Of a stretch of DNA of 64,000 nt, positions 34,039 to 43,416 are shown piece by piece. Each line of letters begins with the position of its first letter. The first letter of the stretch is position 1. The notes beneath the pieces were generated by a model. The model was not told where the DNA came from. It saw nothing but the letters and a program-made list of their open reading frames with translations, and did no database searches. The stretch covers positions 186,001 to 250,000 of the forward strand of contig JAYKXP010000058.1 of assembly GCA_037176845.1 (NCBI GenBank). The letters are read 5' to 3'. The position numbers and the translations under genes are program-made. This DNA comes from Paramarasmius palmivorus (Eukaryota; Basidiomycota; Agaricomycetes; Agaricales; Marasmiaceae).

Positions 34039-34873
34039 ATGCCTCGTCAGAAGACCCGTTCTAAGGCAGCCATTCAAGCAGCTAACCGCCTCAAGGCCTC
34101 CAACTATTACTACCGGTTAGTGAATATGCGTAACTTCCTTAGAAGTCATTCTCAACTGATTACAGGAACCGCGAAACCATCCTTGCCAAACACCGAGCTC
34201 TCAGAGAACATGCTAAGCGTAAAGAAGAGGTTGCTAGGTAAGTCTATAGCCTATCTTGGCTTGTTCTCCACCTTACCGGCGTGCAGATTCAAGACGACAA
34301 AAGAGAAAACTCAGATGCGTTTCCAGAAGGATCAAGCAGGAATAGGCAAGGATGCCACCTCATTCTTGTTCGTCACACAATGTACATGTACAGATCTACA
34401 GCTGACGTTGATTTGTGTACCCAAGGGATCCACTTGGTCGCTTGCGTCGGTTGAAGAAGAAGATGGCATCGGACACCGGAGGCTCAGTCAGCGGGTACAT
34501 CAACAACGCCTTCCACCTGACAATGCAAATACGAAGCTCCGGCTCCCAAGCAGCCTCCACTCCTCTTTCCAGAGCATATGATATGTTCATGCAAATACTC
34601 TCCCAGATTAACCGCCTCGACGACCTTGTTCTCAATGACCATGGTGCCGGTAAGGAACACCAGCGGGTTCAGGCGTTCCGTGAGCAAGTTCGGTGGATCA
34701 TTCGCTGCCTTGACGACATCGACATGTATATTTTGGATCCCGATGCTGATCCACGCAAGGCCTACAACGAAGGAAAGCTGGCTTTCCAAGATCCAGGGAA
34801 TCAACAGTTTATTGATGGTTTCACGGGTGCACCTAAGATAGAATACATGATGAATATTGGTCGCTCTGTTTGA
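34039..34873 (+). CDS. Hypothetical protein with basic, bZIP-like N-terminal helix
   Basis: Starts MPRQKTRSKAAIQAANRLKA. Exon 1 ends before a GTTAGT donor near 34116; exon 2 encodes NRETILAKHRALREHAKRKE; exon 3 starts RFKTTKEKTQMRFQ. The last exon, in another frame from about 34415, encodes MASDTGGSVSGYINNAFHLT, INRLDDLVLNDHGAG and IIRCLDDIDMYILDPDADP and ends IGRSV. The basic, arginine-rich repeat recalls short basic helices common in agaricomycete orphan proteins; DNA binding is only a guess. The intron between exon 3 and the last exon could not be placed with certainty, so the gene may be broken there. Confidence 0.45.
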
Positions 34874-34989
34874 TTTTCATATGTTAGCTATGGTAGTAGA
34901 GGGGTATGCGACAATGGACTTGTGCAATGTCGACGAACTAGGTGTTAGGACTGGTGTGACCTATGTGACATGTAACATTTTTACCCTTG

Positions 34990-35290
34990 CTAATCTCTTC
35001 CATGGTGCAGACGGATGAAGAAAAGAAACAGGCCAATAAGGTGGCCTGTGCTAAATATCGTGAGCGGTACGTTTACTGTGATTTTTACAAGTGCTATAAA
35101 TTCTGAAGCTTGCCAGACATGCTCAACTAATTCGAATGCGGTCTCGGGAACGGATGCGGCGATATCGCATGAGGGGCAAGGTTTTGCGGTATGTGGCCTT
35201 TGATTTGTGGGGCAACTCTCATACCGAACAGCTTTTAGTGCCAATGGAGGCGAGCAGAAATGTCCACCGCGACACCGGAGGTTGAAGGAC
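34990..35290 (+). pseudogene. Partial second copy of the basic-helix gene
   Basis: Follows an acceptor-like GGTGCAG near 35012. It reads TDEEKKQANKVACAKYRER, then after a likely intron (GTACGT...TTGCCAG) HAQLIRMRSRERMRRYRMRG and stops soon after. The arginine-rich helix resembles the NRETILAKHRALREHAKRK block of the upstream gene. No start codon or C-terminal part was found, so it looks like a fragment or a missed exon set. 35291-35577 shows nothing recognisable. Confidence 0.35.
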
Positions 35291-35577
35291 GGGTGCGCGC
35301 TGCCAGTGCCGAATGGGAACCAGTTGCTAATCATTCCTCGCAGATCCAATAATGAATCCTCCCCTTTGCCAACACCTTCTCCCACTATATCCTCACGAGT
35401 ACCTCCGGTTCTGACATTCCGCCACTGGAACGATTCACCCCATTATATTTCACCTCATCATTATCCTTATATGTGCCAAACACATTGCAATCGGGCTGGC
35501 TAAAGCCAGTGATGCTTGTTCACAGTTCATATACGTTGTATTATTATGCTATCTTAATGCTATGTCACTGCTTTCGT

Positions 35578-36835
35578 CTACGCAACATTTATACCTGCCG
35601 CTTCCAAAGCCACGCGATATTCCTCTGCCCTCTTCAGTGCGGCCTCCTCGGCTTCCTTGGCGCGTGTTAGTTCATCCCGAGCCGTCTCAAGGTCGGCTGC
35701 AATTTGAGAAGCATCACGTCGACGAGCGGCTTGCAAACTGGAGTACATCCGTTTTGATGCTTGGTGCACGGAGTCCATGAGTTCACCACCCTCGCTGCGG
35801 AGTCGTTCTGAGGTGTAATGTATGAAAGGATGCTGAGACGTGGGTAGCTGTGCGTTGAAGTACAACCAACATCCCGTCTCAGTTGCAAGGTCCTCGAGCT
35901 GTAGAGGCACAATAAGCTTGAAAAGTCGGATCAACAAATGGGATAAACTTGCTACCTTGGTCATAAGCGACCGCGTGCGGTCGTAAAAGCGTTTTGGGAC
36001 GTTGAGCTTGCCAATCTTGCCGGGATTTATAGCCTGGCGAGTTCGGAAACATGCTGAGATACTCATACATCAACAGCCTTTCCATCACGGGGAAGAGCTC
36101 ACTCACATAAGTGTCTAGTTCCACGATAAACCCCTGTCACGTGGCCAAAGATAGGCTTCTTCTTGGATGCACGTTCCCGCCGACTAGGGGTACTAGAAAC
36201 ACTGGAGGGTGTATCTGAAGACATCGACCTATGCCCAGGAGAATGCTGTTCATCCACCAAGTTCATGGAACCTACGGAAGTTGAACGCTGGCGCCGAGGT
36301 GTCTGGAAAAGCGAGCTCTGGGGAGATGGAAGAAAGAGGGGCTGTGAGGGTGCAAGAAGGTCTGGATCAATAGGAATGGCATCCTGTCGCAGGAAGTGAA
36401 TCCAAAAGTCCAAATGAATGGGGTTAATACATACGTCATCATTTATAGTGGGCGCAGCCTGGCTCACTGATTCATGAGGTGGAGGTCCTGGGGGATCGAG
36501 AGATGAGGTATTTGCGCCGCCAATAGACCGAGATTCTGGGTCATTTGACGACATAGGTGGTGGATTTGGTGGGCTCGACGCGTCGACCTGCTGCCCGGAA
36601 CTAGACTAGTATGTTCAGCTACCTGAGATGGGGTAGAGTAATGGAAAACTCACTGAGGACGTGTTTTGAGAGTCCTTTCTCTTCTGCGGAAAAAGTTAGA
36701 AAAAGAAAATACTAAAGTAGGTACACGTACACCAGACGTTCTACCACGGCTGTAGGTAGGACATTCCTTCATAAGATGAACTTGAGGGAGACATTTGCGA
36801 CACATGCGCTGTCTTTTGGTGATCTCAGAAGACAT
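35578..36835 (-). CDS. Zinc-knuckle / coiled-coil protein divergent from the transposase
   Basis: Minus-strand multi-exon gene. Exon 1 (from 36835) reads MSSEITKRQRMCRKCLPQVH, LMKECPTYSRGRTSG, with a Cys cluster (C-x2-C, then C) like a small zinc knuckle. A Pro/Ser-rich middle follows (SSPPNPPPMSSNDPESRS, TPRRQRSTSVGSMN), then KRFYDRTRSLMTKVASLSHL and a C-terminal coiled coil (LETARDELTRAKEAEEAALK, ending EAAGINVA). No known enzyme domain. Its start is only 78 bp from that of the transposase gene, so the two probably share a promoter, suggesting an accessory role in the element. Exon borders near 36100-36650 are provisional. Confidence 0.55.
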
Positions 36836-36913
36836 AGTGGTGGTATAAACGGAGGATGAAAGGACATGTTGTCGCGCCTTATCAAGCGCGGTGATGATTA
36901 GTCAGCAAAATCA
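36836..36913. promoter_or_regulatory. 78-bp divergent promoter of transposase and zinc-knuckle gene
   Basis: The whole interval between two divergent start codons is 78 bp, which requires a shared bidirectional promoter and very short or overlapping 5' leaders. It contains a small inverted motif, GCGCCTTATCAAGCGC. No TATA box is evident. Confidence 0.5.
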
Positions 36914-39900
36914 ATGGCAAATTGGGACGACGACAACGAACCGTTTATTCTAGAGCCTTTGCCTGATACAACCCAGGCTCCAGAGGCATATCCTGGTCAC
37001 CTCAACCACTTCATTCCAAGTCCTGTGCGTTCATATAACACGAATCGTAATAAGCGCCGAGCCCAACGTAAAGGAGAGAATGCATTCAAGCGCCGGAAGA
37101 ACACGGAAAACATCAGCGTCTCAGACTCCAATGGCGGGACACCTGGATTGGGCAATATGCTACCAACAATTGACGAATGCGAAGTGCCGATAGCAACTAT
37201 TGATCCTGACGTCGACGAGAATCCCTTTGTGGCTGAACCACTCGCAGTGGAGGATACGGACGGAGACGATACATATCAGGAATTTGTATCTCTTGTTGAG
37301 GACCAGTGTATATCCTTTGTCCATGTAGCAACTCGGGTATATGTGGTCGAAGGCTTTGATGCTAGAAAAAAAGAGGGGACAGTATGTCATTCTCCATCAT
37401 GGCAGTTACAGAGTGGGTGACTAACCGCGTACACATCCTAGGGCCTTTTCTATCACTTTGAGGCTAGGAAAAGGGGTACTGCTCTAGACCTTGTTTGTCA
37501 GTGTCCTGGAGGAAAGGACATTTGCGTCCATCGCCAATTCTACGAAGAATTTAGAGAAACACGCTTTGCTGCACAAGAGGCACATTTGGATCTTGGTGAG
37601 CCATACAAACCGGATGATCAGAGATCATGCGTGAACTTACAATCTACAGATGGCGATGTGGTGTGTTTCGCACGTATCCAGATAGATGTAGAGAAGGATG
37701 TCTGGATTAGCCGGTTCTCTGTGGCGGGCGGTACAGCCTCTGACACTGGGCGTAGTCGTGCAATTGTCACCTTCGAAGGAGTAGGGTCAGGCGCCGGTAA
37801 ATGGCAGTGTTCCAAGGACCGAGACTTACACCGAACAGAATGTGCCCACATGACACGTGCAAAGAAGCTCCTGGACCTCATTACAGGTAATGCAGGGGCT
37901 GAGGTGGGAGAGGATGACATTAGCGACAAGATGTATATGGGTGAGTGGGTTGGCTTGCATTCACGAGAGATGTCTGACACTGGTCTAGTTGATGGAATGA
38001 ATGCAGGCGGGAATTCTGAGAGATCCATCTCTTACCTTCCAATTATGCCTCCGCGATGGGCACTACTGCCCGAAGATGAGATACTATATCCGTACCCTCC
38101 ACCAAACGCCGATTTACCAGAGTTGCTTGCGCTCGATGAACAATCTCGAAGCTTTTGCGGCGAGCATTTCTTCAACCCCCAAGCGCCAAAGTTGCAGAAG
38201 GACTGCACAGTGTATACACTCACCCATACTGTACTTCGGAAGGTGGAGTTGCAGTGGTGTCCTGGTTGTCCACGGCGACGCCAGTGCTTCATAGGACCTG
38301 AACCACGAGCCCTGGGATTGTTTAACTACAACAACTCAGTCATGTTCACCCACGAACTGATGGACGAACTCACAAGCCGATATACCAGTAGCGAGACACC
38401 TTTCACTGCTTTCGTTCAGGCTGTGGATCGGCTCTATACTTCCCGAGGATGTCGTTTTGTGGGCGAGGATTTATTCCGTTCAGCATGGTTTGCGTTTGCA
38501 ACCAACCAGGAACTGAAGAACGATATGTCGTGTTCCGAGTGTGGGGTACATCCAAAGACTGTTGTCTGGGATGGAGTGACTATTTCCTTTGCGAAGCGAC
38601 ACCTCAAGGACACCCTGCAACCTCCCACGTGCATTACGAAGAATGCACCGAAACGAAAACGGACGCGGGTGCATAAACAACAATGGCTACCTCACGCAAA
38701 CGATAAGACAACGCCGGTGCGAAAGCTTCTTGTGAACTGGGTACGAAAATGGGGGGATAAAAAGCCTGCTGAAAGTATGACCAAGGCCGTAAACGTGGAT
38801 GTGGAGGCGTCGTCAGAGGAAGAAGACATTGAGCTATCAGCGAAAGACAGCGGCATATCAGAGACGACAAGGCGCAACGGGGAATTCCAGGAGGTAGAGA
38901 GGCGTTTGTTGGAGATAGGGGCTGCGCCAGTTCGAGATCTCCTCGTCGAGGTGTATGGTACAGGTGGTGACACCCTACATTGGAGATTGCGTAAACGGTA
39001 CAAAATGCTGTTGGAACAGGTACGTCAGAACATATCAGAGGAATGAGTGACTAATCGAACCTTTTAGATTGGGGCTGAGGAGTCCGTGTTGCAGATGGTC
39101 AATGAGAAGGGACTGAGAGCACTGAAAGCATTCGTGGAATGTCCTGATGCTAATAGCATTTCGCTACTAACCGATATCCCGGTCCTAATGATGATCCTAG
39201 AGCATTTAACCCACAGCCAGAAAAGTATAGCGTCGCTTGTAGCATTGTCCAAGTGGATGATACAGCGAGTAGAGGCTGTACTTTCCCAGCTCAAGAACAA
39301 GCACGATGTACCGTTGCAAAGACTACCGATGGGAGAGGTGACAACAGAAGACTGGCGGAAGGTGAGTTCGGATCGGAGATCAAGGTGACACTGCTCACCA
39401 TGAATTATTCGATGATAGACGGGGTGCTGTTACGGCTTTCCGCAAATCCGTTATCGCCCAGCTTATCCAAACATATCTGGCGACGCAGAGCCTGAAAAAG
39501 ACGTGAAGAGGGGCGGTCAATGCTCGAAGTATTATTCGACATACAGCGAGCGGAGACTCACTGGGGGCATCCTATGTGCATGGTGTACCCATAGTATATG
39601 CTATGGTTTCCATTGTATTCCGAAGGGAGAGGGAAGGAACGACGTTTTCTCTGCCATGGTTACTCGTTGGCCTAAAGCGCCCGAAACAGTGATCTATGAC
39701 TTCGCGTGTGCCTTGGGACCATACTGCCTAACGAGGGAGCCTGAGTTCTTCTCGGAGACACTGTTTGTGGTAGACCGGTTCCACGCCAAAGGTCACACTA
39801 GATGCTCCTCGGCTGCCTTTCTCTCAACATACGGCGAAGTCAACGGTGAGGTGGACAGAATCAACTCGAGTGCGGCGGAGTGTGGAAATAGCGGGATGAC

Positions 39901-40012
39901 ACGCATACGAAAAGCTGTCAGTTATATGCGTCAGAACAGGGCTATCCTATACACCAAGCATTACCTCTCCATTTGGAATAGGGTGCGGATACGCAAGATG
40001 CGACGTCTGTAG
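36914..40012 (+). CDS. KDZ-type transposase-like protein (CxC cysteine-cluster group)
   Basis: Four exons in phase 0: 36914-37381, 37442-39019, 39068-39361 and 39419-40012, giving 977 residues without stop or frameshift. The N-terminus is acidic/basic and disordered. Then come a cysteine cluster (VCQCPGGKDICVH, about residues 174-185), a SWIM-like WQCSKDRD...ECAH (277-292), WCPGCPRRRQC, FNYNNSVMFTHELMDELTSR and SCSECGVHPKTVVWDG. The last exon has CSKYYSTYSERRLTGGILCA, WCTHSICYGFHCIPKGEGRN, VIYDFACALGPYC, FVVDRFHAKGHTRC and SSAAECGNSG. Such proteins are annotated in agaricomycetes as KDZ transposase-associated CxC-cluster proteins. Asp in YDFAC, Asp in VDRFH and Glu in AECGNSG are candidate catalytic acids (inference). 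It looks intact and possibly active. Confidence 0.75.
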
Positions 40013-40389
40013 GTGTAGATAAATTTCGGGTATAGAGAATTGAACGAAGGATATAGCTTACCGGTCAAGTCAAGTCATTTGAACTAGGGAGGCGGAGAGT
40101 CACAGAAAAGAGTTTGAGCGACGGGAATTCTGGAGTAAGAGTGTGAGCGAACCCAAAGCGGGTGTGCACGGAGTTTGGAATTATATAAGAATTCTCCACG
40201 ATCAGGTGATAGGGGCGCTACATCTCATTGGCAAGTGAAAAAAATGGTAGGGCACGACCGTTTCGTAAAACATGCCTACACACATACATAGCATCGGTGT
40301 ATCTCTCTTGTATGGTAAGCGGAAATGCAGTTCCGGTAAATATATGTTTCGTTGTACTTCATAGCAAGTGGTATGTCAAGACTGCATCT
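40013..40389. other. 3' flank of the transposase gene
   Basis: About 380 bp of non-repetitive sequence between the transposase stop and the right array. It would hold the terminator; no gene is seen. Confidence 0.5.
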
Positions 40390-41760
40390 GGTCTGTGGGG
40401 AATAAAACAGTCCTGGTCGACTGATCCGAGACTGCTCCTGTTCGAAAGAGTTCATTGGAACCGACTTCGGTAGGCCTGGCTAGAAATAGTCGATATAAAC
40501 TGAAATAAGCATAGGCCTCGAAAAAGAGTCCGAGAAAACTCACCTATGATACCTGACAAACAGTATCACAAAACCGTATTCGATGCATTGGGAATAAAAC
40601 AGTCCTGGCCGACTGACTTGGTTGGAGGTGAGCGAGAGGCACGTCGTGGCATAAAGAGTTCATTGGAACCGACTTCGGTGGGCCTGGCTAGAAACGGTCT
40701 GTATAAACTGAAATGAGTGCTTGCTTCGAAAAACAGTCCGACAAAACTCACCTATGATACCTGACAAACAGTATCGCAAAACCGTATTCGAGGCATTGGG
40801 AATAAAACAGTCCGGGTCGACTGACTTCGTGGGATGAGACCCGAGACTGCTCCTGTTCGAAAGAGTTCATTGGAACCGACTTCGGTAGGCCTGGCTAGAA
40901 ATAGTCGATATAAACTGAAATAAGCATAGGCCTCGAAAAAGAGTCCGAGAAAACTCACCTATGATACCTGACAAACAGTATCACAAAACCGTATTCGATG
41001 CATTGGGAATAAAACAGTCCTGGCCGACTGACTTGGTTGGAGGTGAGCGAGAGGCACGTCGTGGCATAAAGAGTTCATTGGAACCGACTTCGGTGGGCCT
41101 GGCTAGAAACGGTCTGTATAAACTGAAATGAGTGCTTGCTTCGAAAAACAGTCCGACAAAACTCACCTATGATACCTGACAAACAGTATCGCAAAACCGT
41201 ATTCGAGGCATTGGGAATAAAACAGTCCGGGTCGACTGACTTCGTGGGATGAGACCCGAGACTGCTCCTGTTCGAAAGAGTTCATTGGAACCGACTTCGG
41301 TAGGCCTGGCTAGAAATAGTCGATATAAACTGAAATAAGCATAGGCCTCGAAAAAGAGTCCGAGAAAACTCACATATGATACCTGGCAAACAGTATCACA
41401 AAACCATATTTGATGCATCGGGAATAAAACAGTTCTGGCCGACTGACTTGGATGGGGGTGAGCGAGAGGCACGTCCTGGCGGAAAGAGTTCATTGGAACT
41501 GACATCGATGAGCTCGAAGAGAAATGGTCGATATAAACTGAAATAAGCATAGACCTCGAAAAACAGTCCGACAAAACTCACCTGGTGCAGACAAACAGTG
41601 TCTCAAAATGGTACGCGGAAATCAGTTTGAGGCGACTGATTATGGTAGGTGAGAGGAAGAACAGTCAGGGAGTGCGAAAAGGTTCATCTGAACTGACCTT
41701 GAAGTGAATCCCGAAAACAGTCCCCACAAACCGACCCCCTAACGTGCCTCTCAAAATGGT
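40390..41760 (-). repeat. Right subterminal repeat array with identical 415-bp higher-order units
   Basis: Two block types alternate: one of about 186 bp (40566-40751, 40981-41166, diverged copy from 41396) and one of about 229 bp (40752-40980, from 41167). The 415-bp composite is repeated with no difference that I could see between about 40441-40855 and 40856-41270. On the minus strand each block starts GGTGAGTTTT and contains TTCAGTTTATA and GTTCCAATGAAC, the same succession found on the plus strand of the left array. Identical open frames of 61 codons inside are products of the repeat, not genes. Confidence 0.85.
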
Positions 41761-41898
41761 TCCCTAGCACTGAATATCCAAGCATGCTATTACCGTTCTT
41801 GTAATGAGAGCGCTGAAATAGTCTGAGGAAACCGAAAGTTCTTTGTATGGGCCAAACAATCATATGTAACATAATTCCGCATGGCATCACCACAGCAA

Positions 41899-41970
41899 AA
41901 AGTGAGCCCGCGGGTAAGCATATCTTCATCTAGGCGGCCATGCCCGTTCCTGCTCTTTTCACACGCGGCT
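41899..41970 (-). repeat. Right terminal inverted repeat of the element
   Basis: Its reverse complement begins AGCCGCGTGTGAAAAGA and has GCTCACTTT 63 bp further in, matching the left terminus at 26240-26310. Confidence 0.65.
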
Positions 41971-41975
41971 GCCCC

Positions 41976-41984
41976 GCACCGCGC
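41976..41984. repeat. Right copy of the 9-bp direct repeat (GCACCGCGC)
   Basis: Same orientation and sequence as 26227-26235. Together they bracket the element as expected for a target-site duplication. Confidence 0.65.
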
Positions 41985-43416
41985 TTACTATGATAACGCC
42001 TATTTACAGGAAATTTGTACGCCACAGGCCAGGTTTCTCGTCATGGCACTTCTCATAGTATCAGCACTACCAACAACTACAACGTTCTCTATTCCGTTTC
42101 TCCTTCAAACACAAGAACTCCTGCTTTCTTATCTGTCTCAAACATTCGAAATTGCATTCAAAGAACAATCGCATACCTCTTTCTTGCCTCGACGCTCGAG
42201 TCCTAAGTCGCTACGTACGCGGTACGAATTCAAGAACTCAAGGGAGGATCTGCCGGGGACCGTTCCCTACCAGTCCCACAGACCATTCTAGTATGTTGTT
42301 CAAGTCATCGCAAACTCGATTAAAGAAACTGAAGGAGAGACTAGGTCACCCGAGATACACCTCATTACCTTTCTTGTTTTTTGCTCATGCTGAGTCCCAA
42401 GAGCCATGCTGTCGGCATTTTGGCACATCTTGCAGACCACACACAACAAACCATTTCGATGACGTTTTATCATCGAATACATGGTACACCATGCACGGCA
42501 AGTCGATGGTTGAGACAAGGACCTATCCCGAATCGAAGTGCCAGTATCCGCTGAGCAATACTGAAGCACTTCGTGGTCGCAAAGCTATCGTATTATGCTA
42601 TCAATTGAGGGCATTGACCGCGTTGATCAAATTGATCTGTCATGGTACGTGTCCTATCCTACCCCTAGAACTGCGTCTTGATATCGTCTCCTTTCAGCAC
42701 ACTGAACAGGCCGCATTGAAGCTGTTTCCATGCGCTTCGCTCATGAGGATCTTATAAGATCTCAATCCAATTGCGACTTCAATATATCCACTGAACATGG
42801 TCGCGTATGTGGAACCACAGCCTCAATGGAATGAAGGAGATGGTGCGCTAGTAGATGACGGAAGTGACGCAAAGAGATTGAATCGAGATTCTGCTATCAG
42901 CGCTGGAAAGGCATCCATTGTCATGTGGTCCTTGCGTTGCTCGAAAGTAATGGAAATGACCATTCTTTACTACCGCGTTCGGCCTTTATGGCTGGTAGCA
43001 ATCAAACCTCTTACAGAAAACCGATTTCCCATGTCGAGTTTGAACCACTCTTCTCATGCCATGTTCCATGGGCAGATATATCAACGTATCCCTGTCACTC
43101 TATGCAAATGTGCGTGTTCAATCTCAGTGAGCTGTTCACTCTGTTCAATGGCGCTTTTCATTTACTGATCATCACATCTAACATCATGAACCACTGTCTG
43201 GTTTCTGCTATTCATCTTACATTCGTTTTGATCCCTGAGTAACGCCATAGAACTCTTACCTGCCTATCTGCCAATTGACTATGCATCATTCTGTGCATTC
43301 CATGGTCAGTGATTCCTTTCGCACATACACAGGATCCAAATTTATCATAAACCTATATCTAGCAGGTTCCAAAGCTGCTATATTAGCACGATTGAACATT
43401 TACCTTCACCCCGACT
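41985..43416 (+). other. Spacer right of the element; coding-like remnants
   Basis: Just right of the element, TATGATAACGCCTATTTACAG looks like a branch site plus splice acceptor, and one frame behind it reads LYATGQVSRHGTSHSISTTN, LYSVSPSNTRTPAFLSVSN and ends after LFLAST. Further right (to 43.2 kb) frames are broken and unrecognised. This may be the far side of a gene interrupted by the element, but I could not confirm frame continuity across the left donor. Confidence 0.3.

Larger units (their letters stand above)
26236..41975 (+). mobile_element. ~15.7 kb KDZ-type DNA transposon with cargo genes (candidate)
   Basis: The limits come from three independent signs. First, inverted terminal similarity: 26240-26310 against 41970-41899, with a perfect 17-bp block AGCCGCGTGTGAAAAGA and a second block GCTCACTTT at the same distance (offset 62 versus 63). 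Second, the direct repeat GCACCGCGC just outside both ends. Third, arrays of one related repeat just inside both ends in opposite orientation (26.4-27.7 and 40.4-41.8 kb). It carries a KDZ-like transposase gene (36914-40012) and at least five other genes. KDZ elements are abundant in agaricomycetes and often linked with accessory genes. Exact ends and mobility are inferred. Confidence 0.65.

Noticed and set aside
28045..40012. A TET/JBP-type dioxygenase as cargo, expected from the KDZ literature
   Set aside because: I looked for an HxD...H and arginine pattern with the family's fold in the cargo proteins and found none that convinces.
40566..41581. Identical or near-identical 61-135-codon open frames on the minus strand
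   Set aside because: They lie wholly inside the right repeat array and recur with its 415-bp period. No start context, splicing or protein resemblance; they are by-products of the repeat.
40390..41760. CRISPR-like impression from regularly repeated blocks
   Set aside because: Repeat units are 186-229 bp without unique spacers, in a eukaryotic genome; this is a transposon-associated satellite-like array.
41881..42291. 136-codon plus-strand frame across the right end of the element
   Set aside because: It spans the terminal inverted repeat and the direct repeat, so it mixes element and host DNA.
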